The position numbers and the translations under genes are program-made. The notes beneath the pieces are model-generated. The model saw nothing but the letters and a program-made list of their open reading frames with translations. It was not told where the DNA came from and searched no databases. This document shows positions 23,294 to 34,014 of a DNA stretch of 64,000 nucleotides, one piece after another (position 1 is the stretch's first letter; every line of letters begins with the position of its first letter). Source of the DNA: Pyrrhosoma nymphula (taxonomy: Eukaryota; Arthropoda; Insecta; Odonata; Coenagrionidae); contig OY754339.1 of NCBI GenBank assembly GCA_963573305.1, positions 86,273,838-86,337,837 on the forward strand, in the 5' to 3' direction.

Positions 23294-25297
23294 GGGCCCG
23301 TTTCTCAAAGCTACAAGTCCACAATTTACAAGTGTGATTTTACAAGTGTTACTTTCGAGTAACATGTGAAATTCTGTTTTTCAAACGTACAAGTCTACTA
23401 ATTACAAGTAACGAGTCCATTTCACAAGTTACAAGTGTTTACTCACAAGTGTTTTCATTGTTACGACACATTCTGTTTCTCAAACAGACTTGTGAGTAAC
23501 AAGTTCTTGTAACTTGTAAGGAAATTTCTACAAGTCCTCCGAGGTGAGTAAATCGCAGTCAATCGGAAAGAATAACTGGGAAAACAAATGAAAAGCGACT
23601 AGCGATCTCTTTTTCTCAACTGTATTGAAGGCGATAGCGACGAACAAGGTATCAGTAGATAGGATTTTTTTACTGACTTTTGACATAACATGCTCAGTTT
23701 ACATTAAAACACATTGTTTTTTTATAATTTAAAGTTAAAATAAAAGTCTTTTAGACTAAGACGTAACGAGAAAAGAACACCCCAGCGGAGACTTTGTGAA
23801 TAAACAACGAAGAAGAAAGATTTATTTCCAACCGGGACAGGAATGTTGCTTTTAATCGTGCAATATATAAATGATCTCATTCGATAAAGAATAAATTATT
23901 TTGGGGAGGTGGGAAAGGTTGAAAATGCGAAAGTTAAGCGCTAGTTTGCTAGAATTATTTATTACTAATTATCGATATATACCTACTTTTCATGTCACGT
24001 TATTATGTTTATACATTGAGAGGTAAAAATGCAGAGCATAAGTTCCCGTACTAAAATGATAAATCGCCATGAGATATCAAGTTGAGAAAGTGCAATAGGA
24101 AACTCCTTACGTAATTAAAGTCGACATTTTTATGTGACATCTCGCAAATGTGCTGTGGTTTTTCCATACACCGTAGGCATGTGTCCGATACCCTTGGTGT
24201 TAGTTGGAGCTCAAGGACAAGTTAAATTAAAAATAAATTGTGCATTAGTCCTAGAACGAAGTGACAAAAATTGGTGGTAAAATATCTCCTTAGCCCATCA
24301 AAATGAAAGAGGAAAAAAAATTACCCCGGCAGGGATCGACCCACTGTCCTATACTTCGTGAATCTCGCACGCTACCACTACACCAACTAACTTCCTTCAC
24401 AGTTTGAGATCCCTTTGGGTATTAATAATGAACATTCAAAATGGCTGAAATAGTCTTCGCTTGTCTGACGATAAAACGCTATTCCGCTATTTATTCGTAC
24501 CTATGAAAGATAAACACTGCACAAGATGATGTCTTGACATGCTAGAATTGTGAATAACCTTCATTTCGAGTTAATCTTTCCCTTCATGCGATGGAATAAA
24601 CGACTTTTCCTCATGATGTTCAACTTTTGCAGACGATTCCTCCTCGCTTGAGATATATTTTAAGGTAAACTGTGAACTAAAAATTCCGTTTATCTTGTGT
24701 TCACGCATTTATAGACACCGAGCAACATAGCCTTGACTGTTGGTTAAAAAAGATGCAAGAAAATGTACGTCCCGTACGTATCCCATCCTTGCCGTAATAT
24801 TGTTATTATGTCGTACTTACGAAAGTGGTTTGAAAGATAAACACAGCACAACAATATATCTTGGCGTTCAAGAATTATAAATTACATTCATTACAAGATA
24901 ACAATGCAAATCATACGTTGGAATAACCGATTTTTCCTTATTATGTTCAAGTATTGCCGATGATTCGTCCTCGCTTGGGATATTTTAAGGTGAATTGTAC
25001 ACCAAAAATACCATTTATCATGTATTCACGTATTTATATACACCGAGCAACGTTGCAGTGACTCTAGGTAATAGTAGATTGCTGGGAAAACTCTCGAAAT
25101 ATATTTAAAGCTTAAAAAAATAGCTAAATACGGACAGGATGACGACCGCCATTTTCACTTGTAAAATATTAGTTACAATTGTGGAGAATTCACAAGTCCT
25201 CCGTTTTCGTTTGAAACACTTGTAAATCACTCTTGTAAGTCACACTTGTAAAATCCGACTTGTAAATTGTGGACTTGTAGCTTTGAGAAACGGGCCC
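23294..25297. mobile_element. 2-kb CAG-flanked DNA element with ACAAGT-rich ends
   Basis: The first and last 41 bp are exact inverted repeats starting GGGCCCGTTTCTCAAAGC, flanked by CAG at 23291-23293 and 25298-25300. A 3-bp duplication suits PIF/Harbinger-type elements, although their usual target is TWA, so the assignment is tentative. The outer 200 bp carry many ACAAGT/ACTTGT hexamers in both orientations, probable transposase-binding sub-repeats. No transposase frame is visible, so it is non-autonomous. Confidence 0.85.
24322..24400 (-). other. tRNA-like sequence (tRNA pseudogene or SINE head)
   Basis: On the minus strand TTAGTTGGTGTAGTGGTAGC resembles an A box and D arm, and GGGTCGATCCCTGCC resembles a B box and T arm, about 45 nt apart. 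A run of T (the A-run at 24313 on the plus strand) follows like a Pol III terminator. The acceptor stem does not pair and the T stem has a bulge, so it is not a working tRNA. It lies inside the CAG-flanked element. Confidence 0.4.
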
Positions 25298-26393
25298 CAG
25301 GTCGTCACTCCTTGGGACAATTTAGTGCCACGACTCACTGAAAGACATTTTTTGAGGAGGAATCCTGCAATTGGGAAGAAAGCAAAGCCCCAAAAGAGGT
25401 GTGCAGTTTGTACCAAACATGGGAAAAGAAGAGAGCGTGTACTGGTGTGAACTATGTGCAGTGGGTTTGTGCTTGGATTGCTTCGAACCTTATCACACAA
25501 AGCAGAATTACTAAGGTAAAGACATTTTAATATTTCCATACTAGCATTTTAAACCACAAAATGTGTTTCTCCATGAAATGATTAGAAAATAATCTTTCAC
25601 AGCCGAAGAAATGTCATGTTAGCAAAACGGGTAATCATATCGAAAGTATCCGCATGGTTGTGAAAACTTATATGAAAAATAAAACTTGAAAAATGTATCC
25701 ATTGTATCAAGAGAACGAGGTAAAATTAACTCTAAATATTAATCCTATTGTTTTTAAAAATTAGCGTGTAATAACTATTTTACGCAGGTTTACAAAAATT
25801 TTCAACGAAAAGACGCAATATATTGAATGTTATAAATTATTGAATTAAAGCCTGCAAAAAAGGCGATATCATTTCAATCTCCTCCGGCCGCTGGGATGGG
25901 ATTTAATTAAATGTCCTGCACGCTTGAGGGGTTAATATTTATGTGCATCATCATAAAATGATATTTTGATTATTATTCACTAAAACAATAAATAAATCAA
26001 CATTTTTTTGTGAAGACAATTCAACTATATTTTTCAGTCCAATAAGCAAAATTCTAAACGCTAGTTCAGGTAAACGAACGAAAACGAATTCAGGTAAACA
26101 TGTTTTTTTTGGGGGGTTTAAACCCTAAATCCCCATCCCCGTCCATACGCCACTGAACCTATCGTAAAGCAGGGGTCTACTATAATTTTTTTGAATGATC
26201 AACTTGAGTACAAAGTAAACATGGGAAGCTAAGATATACTGGTGGTTAAAAGTGCTGTTTCCTCACCTCATTTAATCTCATATATTCTGAAATATCTTCC
26301 AAAGCATTTTAGAATTGAGTATTATCGATTGAAGTAGTAAAAACTCTGCTTTCTCAAATGTCTTTTGGTGTGAAAAATACTACCGTATATACT

Positions 26394-26920
26394 CGTATAA
26401 GTCGAGACATTTCTTTCTTATTTCAGTCAATGAAAACCTACTTTCAACTTGAGTCACTGAATTAGGTGACTTTTTTGGTGTCATTATTTTGGTATATTGG
26501 CTTTTTAAAACCATTATGTATATCGATTACTGATAAGCCACGGAGAATATTCGGCAATAAATACGTTAGATTTACATTCTAAGTTTGGTCTACCACGGAC
26601 AAATACACTTGGTACTTAACCTTTGAGATATTATGCATTTTATAAGGCCAGTTGTGTTGTGCTGGCGGCCGATTTTGTTGCAGTTAAAGATATTATCGAT
26701 AAGTTTATTGAAAGTTTGTTTATTTTTTTAGCATTTTTCGCTCTTAGCTTCAGCATTCAGCCATGCACCTCTAATGGTTCTCTTTTTTAATCATGAAGCA
26801 AGGATATGGGGCAGATTTTTTCACCCTGAGTAGTACTCTTACAGACTTAAGTAGATATTTTAGGCTCAAAAATAAGAATTTGACTGAAATTAGAATCGAC
26901 TTATACTTGAAGATATACAG
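26394..26920. mobile_element. TA-type MITE, CCGTATATACTCG ends
   Basis: CCGTATATACTCGTATAAGT at 26394 matches the inverse ACTTATACTTGAAGATATAC plus AG at the right end, with TA on each side (26392-26393, 26921-26922). Its 527 bp hold no transposase. The ends share CCGTATNT and TATAAG motifs with elements at 27045, 46119 and 55635. Confidence 0.7.
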
Positions 26921-27044
26921 TAGTATGTGAAAATGTCATTTTTTGTTTCTCAAATTTAGTAATGAAAGTGGTGTGGTGCAGTTCACCACATTGATAAAAT
27001 GTGTGAAAACTATCAAGTTGGTGATTTTATTCAGTGTATAAATA

Positions 27045-27808
27045 CCGTAGTTTCCGGCTTACAAGATGTGCTTTTTCCCATAAAAGCCAACGGGAAACTA
27101 CCCTTCAGCCACCCTAGTGGTCAATGTCATGGTCAGATTTTTGTCTAAAAGACATCCATGATTAAATCTCCAAGATGCAAATCTTACAATGAGACTATTA
27201 CAAGTAAGTCACGCCATGTCGCCATATTTGTTAACGCATTTGGTAAAAGAGAGCTTCTCTGTAAACAAAGGGCTCTTTCCTTTCGCTCAGGTGCACCACT
27301 CACTTCATAACATGACAGCACAGTTGCTTTCTGTTTGGGTCAGATCTGAAGCACTACGCAGTGCACTTCAAACCAGATGAGTAGCATTCTTGATGTGTGC
27401 CAGAGTGCACTTGAGAAGGAAAGGGCTTCGATAATCACAGACGCGATTGTTGTTCTTGTTGGTTTTCAGTATGGATGTCAAAGATGGATAATGTAGTTTT
27501 TGATTACTTTATTGTTCAAAGCTTACCCTTTTTAGCATATTGTTTGTACAAATTTATTTAAATATTTACAAAAAGTTTGGTCGTGACTATTGTGTACCTT
27601 CAAAATACTACCCACCAGGAGATAACCTGTGCACACTGCTCCATTCATCGTTGTTCCTGTGCTCTGAAGTATGCCGATGTGTTCCATTCTGTGCTAACTT
27701 CAACACTTTGAATGGAAAGCTCTCAATATCAAAGAATAATAGGAAGGTTATTAATGGTGTTGGATTCTGTGGTCAAAACTAGGGTGTCTTATAAGCCGGA
27801 AAATATGG
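27045..27808. mobile_element. TA-type MITE, CCGTAGTTTCCGGC ends
   Basis: CCGTAGTTTCCGGCTTACAAG at the left pairs with CTTATAAGCCGGAAAATATGG at the right, with TA on each side (27043-27044, 27809-27810). Short frames inside (27189-27380 and 27540-27782) have no recognisable domain, so the 764-bp element is treated as non-autonomous. Confidence 0.75.
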
Positions 27809-27810
27809 TA

Positions 27811-28445
27811 CATCTCCAGGTCTGAGGTCTAATGTTTTTGAGGTGTGAGTTAAACTTGGTGCTATTACTACCCATATTTAAACACAATTTAAATGAAGTA
27901 TGTGGGTAATTGCAACTACAAAATTGTGTCTTGTGTCATATGCCCTATTCTCATGCACAGAACTCTCCGTAAAATTATCAAAAACATGTAATTTTCTAGG
28001 ATTGTGAGAAATTGTGAAAATTATCATAGTCTTGTACCCTCGAAACATAAGTTAAGATTATTTAATGGCTAAAGAGTTTATGGGCTCAAGTTGAAACTCA
28101 GTGATGTAATATCAGTGTTTATAGTGATCATAGCTCAATTTAGGCTCTACATTTGATTATGCTGAAATCAGAGGAAAGTTGGTGGGAAAGATGTAAAATG
28201 GGTATACCGTGATAGAAGGGAAGAAGATGGTGAAAAGGAGGTCTAGGAATATGGGAAATGAAGGTAGATTGAACCCAAGTTTTCCTAAACCCCTCATCCT
28301 GGCTTTCAGCCCCAATAGATGATGTGTGTTGCCCATTTCTTAATTATTTCTGGTTGTTGTGTTATTAAAAATGAATGCTTGCAGATATGTGGGTGGTGGA
28401 GGTGTTAATTCCTTTACTGCAGTCTTGAATATGTACTTTTTATAG
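27811..28445. other. intron, no gene seen
   Basis: Non-coding sequence that ends in the acceptor ACTTTTTATAG for exon 8. Confidence 0.6.
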
Positions 28446-28680
28446 GTTGATAGAAGAATGGTGTGGCCTTAGAGCACGTTTTGAGAAGGCTGTCCGTGAG
28501 ATCCATGCCCTTAGGAAAGAGCTACGTGCCTGTCAAGGTCGAGTTGATGCCCTTGAATTGGAAAGCAGTGCCACATCAATGTGCTTGGCACGAGAAAGAC
28601 AAAGGGCTGAGGCTGACATGTCTCTTATGGTTAATCGTGTGCAAGATCTTACTGTGAAGTTAAGTGCTGCAGAAAAGCAG
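28446..28680 (+). CDS. osp: osp exon 8: coiled coil
   Basis: The 235-nt exon completes the Arg codon of exon 7 and reads LIEEWCGLRARFEKAVREIH, ALRKELRACQGRVDALELES, then ARERQRAEADMSLMVNRVQD and LTVKLSAAEKQ. It ends in phase 0 at CAG|GTAAAT. Leu/Val/Ile at heptad spacing with charged flanks predicts a long coiled coil, the usual architecture of the C-terminal half of MPRIP-type proteins, where it mediates self-association and myosin-phosphatase binding. The family role is inferred. Confidence 0.85.
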
Positions 28681-29917
28681 GTAAATGAGTATATATGTAT
28701 ATGTTAGTTGTGAAAGGTGGCTTTGAGCCAAGATAAAAAATAATGATGTGGCTGAATGCTCCCCTCATGGATTTCTTGTATCTGCTTTTTTTATTGTCAT
28801 GTACACATTTGTTTTCACTCCTTAAACCTTTCAAGTGTTGATGAGGGCTGCTAATGGTGTAGTTATTCTCGTCTTCATCCTTAATCTTGCCATTGTCTTC
28901 ATCCTCTTCTTCTCTCACCACTGGCCATGGTGGAGGCCTGGTTATGCCTTAGTCCTGCTGCATCATGGAGAATTTCATTTACATATACATAATACCCTGC
29001 AAGCCACGTCAAGGGTGTGTGACAGGGGAGATAATGTGTAGGGGAAGGTGATGACCTCATCAATTGGATTGTTCTGGCATTATGGTATCTCTTTAGGCTC
29101 AAATAATATTTAGGAAATAAAATATTTGTACGATAAAACCTCCACATTTTCCAATGCATGTGTGTGACATGGCCCAGGTATTATCTTCTGTACCATGTTG
29201 ACAGATGCTCGCTATAATTTGTTCATGACATTCATCTTGTTCTCAGTGATTCCCTTCAATACCATTAGCTGTCAATTTGGCCCCAGGTTGCTTGTGCTGC
29301 AATTTACGTTGTGAATCCCTTTCATCTGCAAAATGCATTGTTTATTTTTTACCCACTTCTGCATCTCAGATTTCTATGAAAGTCAATCATCTGCACCCTG
29401 GTCAAAGCTGGTCTAAGAACTAATAGTAGTGAGATTTTTGGCATAAAATTTTATGCCATTATTTGAGAAAAGTTTTTTGGTTAAAATTCATGTGTCCTTA
29501 ATAAGATAATCCTAGCATCCAATTGAATTTGGTCACAAAAGTTTTAATAAAATTGGCTGAGCATAAAGTATACAGCATTACCATTTCCATTAATGGTATT
29601 TTCAAAACAACTTCCTGTTGTTGAAGCATTGCCTAGTGTCATTTTAAAAAAGGTGATAATACCTAGCCTTTTTATTTTGATTTTCTGTTTAATTACAGCG
29701 TCATTTAATTGGGTCATTTCGTTCATTGTATTTTGCGATGAGTTTTTTTACCCAGGATCTGTTTATGCTTCATCAAATCAAATTTTCCCTTAGCTCTTGA
29801 GATTCAACATTATATTTTGTTATAAAACTCTGTAATTACAAAATTTAACCATTAAGGGTTGGTTTTGTGGTATAGTCGCTGGAAATATATGATCTAATTT
29901 GAAGTGTTTAATGGTAG
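28681..29917. other. intron with one interspersed repeat
   Basis: The only structure seen is the repeat at 28965-29060. The other open frames here are short and lack similarity. The acceptor is TTAATGGTAG. Confidence 0.55.
28965..29060 (+). repeat. interspersed repeat, copy 2 (partner at 6890)
   Basis: TTTACATATACATAATACCC, tgcaagccacg and gtgtgtgacagggg follow the same order as the copy at 6890-7015, with many substitutions. The family is unknown. Confidence 0.4.
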
Positions 29918-30374
29918 GTTCGACAGCTGAAGCAGAAGACTTCACGAGTGGAGTCGAGAGAGAAAAGGAGGTCTCTGTCACTAAGGGGCACTAGAGATGG
30001 CAGAAGTGGAACAGATCCCTCTCTTGGAACTGCTGGAAGGCTTCCCAAAGAGATCTCTGATCGCTTGACGCGTCTTGAAGCAATGCTCGTGGCAGCTCAA
30101 GGAAGTGCTCTTCCAGAACCTGTTGTTGTGAAGCCTCCTAGCTCAACAGTAGACAATCGGGCAGCTAGCAAAGATAAAGATGAGAGGCACAGTGTTCATA
30201 CGCCAGTACCTGTTGGTGGAAGGATTATTGTGCTCCCAGAAGTGGTGGATGAAAGAGGTGATCCTGGGAGTAAGTCTCCTTATCCTCCTGGGCCGAAAGA
30301 AAAGGAGGGCTTGAAAAATGTTGTGGCAGCCAATTTGGGCATTACTGTGGGAAATGGAAGCTCAGCCTCCAGTG
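29918..30374 (+). CDS. osp: osp exon 9: coiled-coil end and disordered region
   Basis: The 457-nt exon starts in phase 0 with VRQLKQKTSRVESREKRRSL and includes a helical block KEISDRLTRLEAMLVAAQGS. It then runs through a Pro/Ser-rich part with the hydrophobic island VGGRIIVLPEVVDERGD. It ends ...NGSSASSG with one base over. The donor is GTG|GTTGGT, which is weak. It was chosen because only this GT gives the phase required by exon 10. The basic start RREKRRS-like cluster could bind acidic lipids or actin, which is inference. Confidence 0.8.
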
Positions 30375-30749
30375 GTTGGTATATTTTGATAATTTAGTTT
30401 TCTCACTGGTAATTCAATGTTTAAATTTGCGTAATTTTTTTCAACAACAATTTATTGTTACAATAATTTATTTTTAACAAAATTTAAATCAAGCTTTAAA
30501 TTGCCCTCTCTCATGGGGATTTCCTGCTCATATTGGGATTTATAAAGCTAGCAATGGGCTCAGGTCAAAAGAAAAATAAAGTTTCCATTTCTAACTTCCT
30601 TGCTGGTATTCTAAACCCTTGGGTCTTCTTCAGAATGCATGGCCCATCGTAACTGGCCCAACAGAATCTCACCCCTCTCTTTTGAACTGCCTTCATATTA
30701 TAATAAGTTTCCCATTTATCTACTGTGCATTTGTTATCTTTTTAATCAG
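30375..30749. other. short intron
   Basis: 375-bp intron with no gene. The acceptor is TTTTTAATCAG. Confidence 0.7.
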
Positions 30750-31195
30750 GAGATACTCAACCAACTAAGTCTCAGGATTCTAAGGTCCGAGTATCATCGC
30801 CAGAAGGTGGCAAAAGTCATGTGGATGCTAGTGAGGAGTTGGAAAGAAATGGCAATAAAGCGGGACTGGCTGTTTCCTCGCCGATCGAGGCTGGCACCAA
30901 GGTTTTATCAGCTACGGGCAGCAGCACTAGTGAAGAGAGGCGGGCAAGGGCTCAGGGAAGAAGGAAGCTGAGGCTAAGTTCGAGAATCATGAGGCGAGGC
31001 TCAGAGGGAGACTTGGACAAGCAGTGTGGTGAAGCCAGTGGTGTTGCAGTTGAGGAAGAGGTGGAGGATGTTGCAGGTGTTGAGGACGATTCTTCTAAAG
31101 GATGTGATCCTCTCCGAATCCTAGTGAGACTCAGCTCCCTAGAAGGGCGTGTTTCAGACTACTTGAGGAAAGAAATTCCCATGGAGAAAACTCCG
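30750..31195 (+). CDS. osp: osp exon 10: acidic/basic region and helix
   Basis: Two bases complete a Gly codon, then the exon reads DTQPTKSQDSKVRVSSPEGG and onward to RRARAQGRRKLRLSSRIMRR. An acidic part follows (GVAVEEEVEDVAGVEDDSS), then the helix LRILVRLSSLEGRVSDYL, RKEIPMEKTP. It ends in phase 0 at CCG|GTAAGT. The helix has Leu/Val heptads and resembles the LxxLExRV-type coiled coils of this family. The strongly basic cluster followed by an acidic one is distinctive. Confidence 0.85.
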
Positions 31196-31500
31196 GTAAG
31201 TGAGCCTAGTTAGAAATAGGTTCTAGAAAAAGAAGTACACCTTTAATTTATATATAATTATATTCCAGGTGCCTTTCACTTTACGTTTACTGTTGAACTT
31301 CTGCAAACTGTTTTAATCTCTTCAAGTTTAGGTTCAAACCATGCGTCCTTGCGTCGATTAAAAGTACTAATAAATGAATATGCGTTGATTCCGTTGTTTG
31401 ACAACAGGTGATGTTGTCCATTGATGCTTGACAGGATTGTGGACTGGTTATAATTTTTCTAGCACTACCTAGAGTCCTTGTCATTTAATCAATTCTTAAT
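31196..31500. other. intron, no gene seen
   Basis: Non-coding sequence between exon 10 and the Penelope-like pair. Confidence 0.6.
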
Positions 31501-32310
31501 TTTTCAATATTCCATTCTTCTTCCGGGTATTTGCCACGTCATTTTCTGACAAGGTTTTTCCTCCCGTCCTGGAGGCATTTTCAGGTCGAAGATATCTGCG
31601 GTGCTTTTTGGTCCGGCTTTATACTGGAGCTGGTCACATCTGACTGGTTGTCAATTATGGCCACAAAACCACTTTTCATGCCATTTCTCATTTCGTTTTG
31701 CGCCAAAACCCTCCTTCAAGTGGCAGCTAGATTGTAGCCATCATCCCTGTTGAAATTTTTTGGGGCATTTGGCAATTTCGATTGCCTCCTGTATCAGCCG
31801 TGGGAAGTATCGGCTCTCCCTGCTCAGGACTTTGGTCTCCTCGAAACATATGGAGTGACCAGGCTCCGACCAGGCATGCTCGGCTATTGCTGAGAGGCGG
31901 AACTGTTTCTTTTCGGTTGCTTTCTGGAGTTCCCTCATTCTGCAGGAAATTGCTCTCCCTGTTTGTCCAATGTAGGCTTTCCCACATGTACAGTTGATTT
32001 TGTACACTCCTTCCTTCATGGTGCTAGGGATCTGCTCTTTAGGGTTAGGCAGAATGTCTCCCACTTTCTTGGTGGTGGAGAACCTGGTCGGTATGTTGTA
32101 TTTCTTCAGTATTCTGCCAATAGGTTCCGCTGTTCCTGCGACGTAGGGGATGGTGGCGTAGGCCGAAGGTTTCTCCTTATTCTTGGACTCCTCCTGGTCG
32201 GATTTCCCCTGGTTACTCCTCTCCAACCTGGCGGTCCTTTTCAGGACGAATCTTGATGAGTAACCATTCTTCTCTAGGGCTTCTTTCAGTTTCCATTTCA
32301 AAATCAAATC
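31501..32310 (-). mobile_element. Penelope-like element 3' part, left arm of an inverted pair
   Basis: The minus frame 32307-31741 reads ATIPYVAGTAEPIGRILKKY, GVYKINCTCGKAYIGQTGRA, CRMRELQKATEKKQFRLSAI, AEHAWSEPGHSICF. This is the end of the RT region followed by a complete GIY-YIG endonuclease, the C-terminal arrangement of Penelope-like elements. The open length (188 codons without a stop) suggests it is one of the younger repeats here. A 3' tail of about 230 bp follows and ends in a sequence also ending the opposite copy. Confidence 0.85.
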
Positions 32311-32905
32311 AAGTGTACAAAATCAAGTGTACATTTGGGAAAGCCTATGTTGGACAAACAGGGAGAGCAATTTCCTGCAGAGTGAGGGAACACCAGAAAG
32401 CGACCGAAAAGAAATAGTTCCGTCTCTCAGCAATAGCCGAGCATGCCTGGTCAGAGCCTGGTCACTCCATATGTTTCGAGGAGACCCAAGTCCTGAGCAG
32501 GGAGAGCCGATACTTCCCACGGCTGATACAGGAGGCAATCGAAATTGCCAAATACCCCAAAAAAAATTCAACAGGGATGATGGCTACAACCTAGCTGCCA
32601 CTTGGAGGAGGGTTTTGGCGCACAACGAAATGAGAAATGGCACGAAAAGTGGTTTTGCTGCCATAATTGACAACAATCAGATGCGACCAGCTCCAGTATA
32701 AAGTCAGACCAAAATGCAACGCAGATATCTTCGACCTGAAAATGCCTCCAGGACAGGAGGAGAAACGTTGTCAGAAAAACAACGACATGGCAGATACCCG
32801 GAAGAAGAATGGAATATTCATCTAATCGCCGTGGAAAACTCTGAGAGATCTCACTTGACTGTGCTGAAGCAGAATACAATAAAGGAACTCAGCTGAGGAA
32901 GAATG
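32311..32905 (+). mobile_element. Penelope-like element 3' part, right arm of an inverted pair
   Basis: This plus-strand copy starts inside the GIY-YIG domain (TFGKAYVGQTGRAISCRVRE) and runs through the same 3' tail as the left arm, including GATACCCGGAAGAAGAATGG. It has frame breaks that the left copy lacks. The two copies face away from each other, with 5'-truncated starts joined near 32310. Penelope-like elements are known to leave partial tandem and inverted copies of this sort. Confidence 0.85.
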
Positions 32906-34014
32906 CACTGATACAATATTTTAAATAAATAGTGGTTCGTAACATTCTGGATTAACATTCTGGATGACATTGGATAAACGATAGAAAAACGGCAATGCAT
33001 TTTAATGGTATCGAAACGAGAAAAACAGAGGGCAGATGATTATTTAGAGGTCTTTCTTAGCAAAATCAATCAATTTACCTATGATTATGCTGAATCAGTT
33101 AATATTGTTATTTCCAACCTACCTTACTTTGTGATTTTAAATGTAAAACACTGCAGCGAGATAATGATGTTTATTGATGTCTCAATGCTCTCTTATAGAT
33201 CTCGGGAATATAGATTTAAGCGTAAGTGCAAACGTGAGTATTGTGTTGTCGAGAGGCTGATAGGAACAGAAGGGTATATCTTGTATGAAGTACCTATGCA
33301 TTATTTTTCAAGGCTTCACTATCCCAAGTAACTGAAAAACTTTCATTGATGGAATAGCAGATCCTACATTTGCAAATATTTTCTCTAAAGACTAATATTA
33401 TAGTGGCCTTAACATTTCCCAAATTTGCACGTCTGCTCACCGACGAATTATGACGGATTTGAGCAAAATGAAAATACTTTATCGTTGTACAATTGGTATC
33501 ATATTCTAGCAAAAAGCCACTAACATCCGTTGACAAAGACTAGAAATTTATTTTATTGATTAGCTTGTTAAGTGGAAGTATAGAGGGTCTGGTACCACTT
33601 TGGCACAGCTTGGATGTATCCTCTTGGCATCATATCAAGAATCTTACATAATATTAATAAAAGTTAGGATTAAGATCAAACAGAATTTCAAGGAAAAGAT
33701 CGAAATATCATGCTACACAGTAATTTTATTGTGGCTTATTGCGTATACAATAGATGTATTTTGGCCCTAGCAAAGCTTCCACCATGTGGGGTGATTCTGT
33801 AACTGATAACAATACACATAAATACGTACACTATAGTTGTATTTTAGCACTTCCAAAGCTATTCAGGAAGGCATTACTATTTCGTCACTTTGAAAACTTT
33901 GATCAGAAACACTAAAGCCAAAGAAGTATTTTGCACGAACACGAATTCTTTAAAACTTTAAAGTAAACACGAAAGGAAAGGCAATCACATTTCAATCCTC
34001 AACCCCGAAATATG
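32906..34014. other. intron, no recognised gene
   Basis: The frame 33005-33331 (108 codons, plus) is open but unrecognised and has no splice support in the right phase. Nothing else is supported. Confidence 0.5.

Larger units (their letters stand above)
21805..25513 (+). pseudogene. piggyBac transposase, frameshifted and interrupted
   Basis: The gene appears to start at ATG 21805 (MASTSRKRLPFPSDEEIF), followed by an acidic region, the core and a C-terminal zinc domain. The core has VWMDNFYNSPALATLF, with catalytic Asp in DNFY, and FMGGVDLKDQLLHTY, with the GVDxxDQ Asp. It then gives KRHNKWYMKLFRRLLNTAI. After the CAG-flanked insertion the text resumes PWDNLVPRLTERHF, then KRCAVCTKHGKR and YWCELCAVGLCLDCF, the Cys-rich piggyBac tail, ending at TAA 25511-25513. 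Several frameshifts and stops separate these blocks. In the family the protein excises and reinserts elements at TTAA. This copy cannot. Confidence 0.85.
19687..25931 (+). mobile_element. piggyBac-like transposon, broken by two insertions
   Basis: The element is bounded by TTAA at 19683-19686 and 25932-25935, with ends CCCCGCAGTGCCGTCC and CGCTTGAGGGG. It holds a degenerate piggyBac transposase on the plus strand. A pogo-like element (19869-21260) sits in its left non-coding part, and a 2-kb CAG-flanked element (23294-25297) sits inside the gene. Without these the element is about 2.85 kb, a normal size for an autonomous piggyBac. Confidence 0.85.
19608..26155. mobile_element. hAT-type MITE (8-bp target duplication)
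   Basis: Inverted ends CAGTGGCGTACGCAGGG and CCCCGTCCATACGCCACTG are flanked by an exact 8-bp duplication AACCTATC at 19600-19607 and 26156-26163. CAGTGGCG ends and 8-bp duplications are hAT hallmarks. Its own sequence is about 300 bp (19608-19682 and 25936-26155). The rest is a piggyBac-like insertion. Confidence 0.85.
19179..26182. mobile_element. outer TA-type MITE holding the transposon nest
   Basis: CAGTAGACCCCCACTTTAC at 19179 and its inverse (GTAAAGCAGGGGTCTACT) at the far end form terminal repeats with TA on the outside. Without its inserts the element is only about 450 bp and non-coding, so it is a Tc/mariner- or pogo-type MITE. Everything between 19608 and 26155 is later insertion. 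Confidence 0.75.

Noticed and set aside
24322..24400. A functional tRNA gene
   Set aside because: A and B boxes are present, but the acceptor stem does not pair and the T stem is bulged.
33005..33331. 108-codon plus-strand frame as an osp exon
   Set aside because: It has no acceptor and donor in the required phase and no resemblance to the family.
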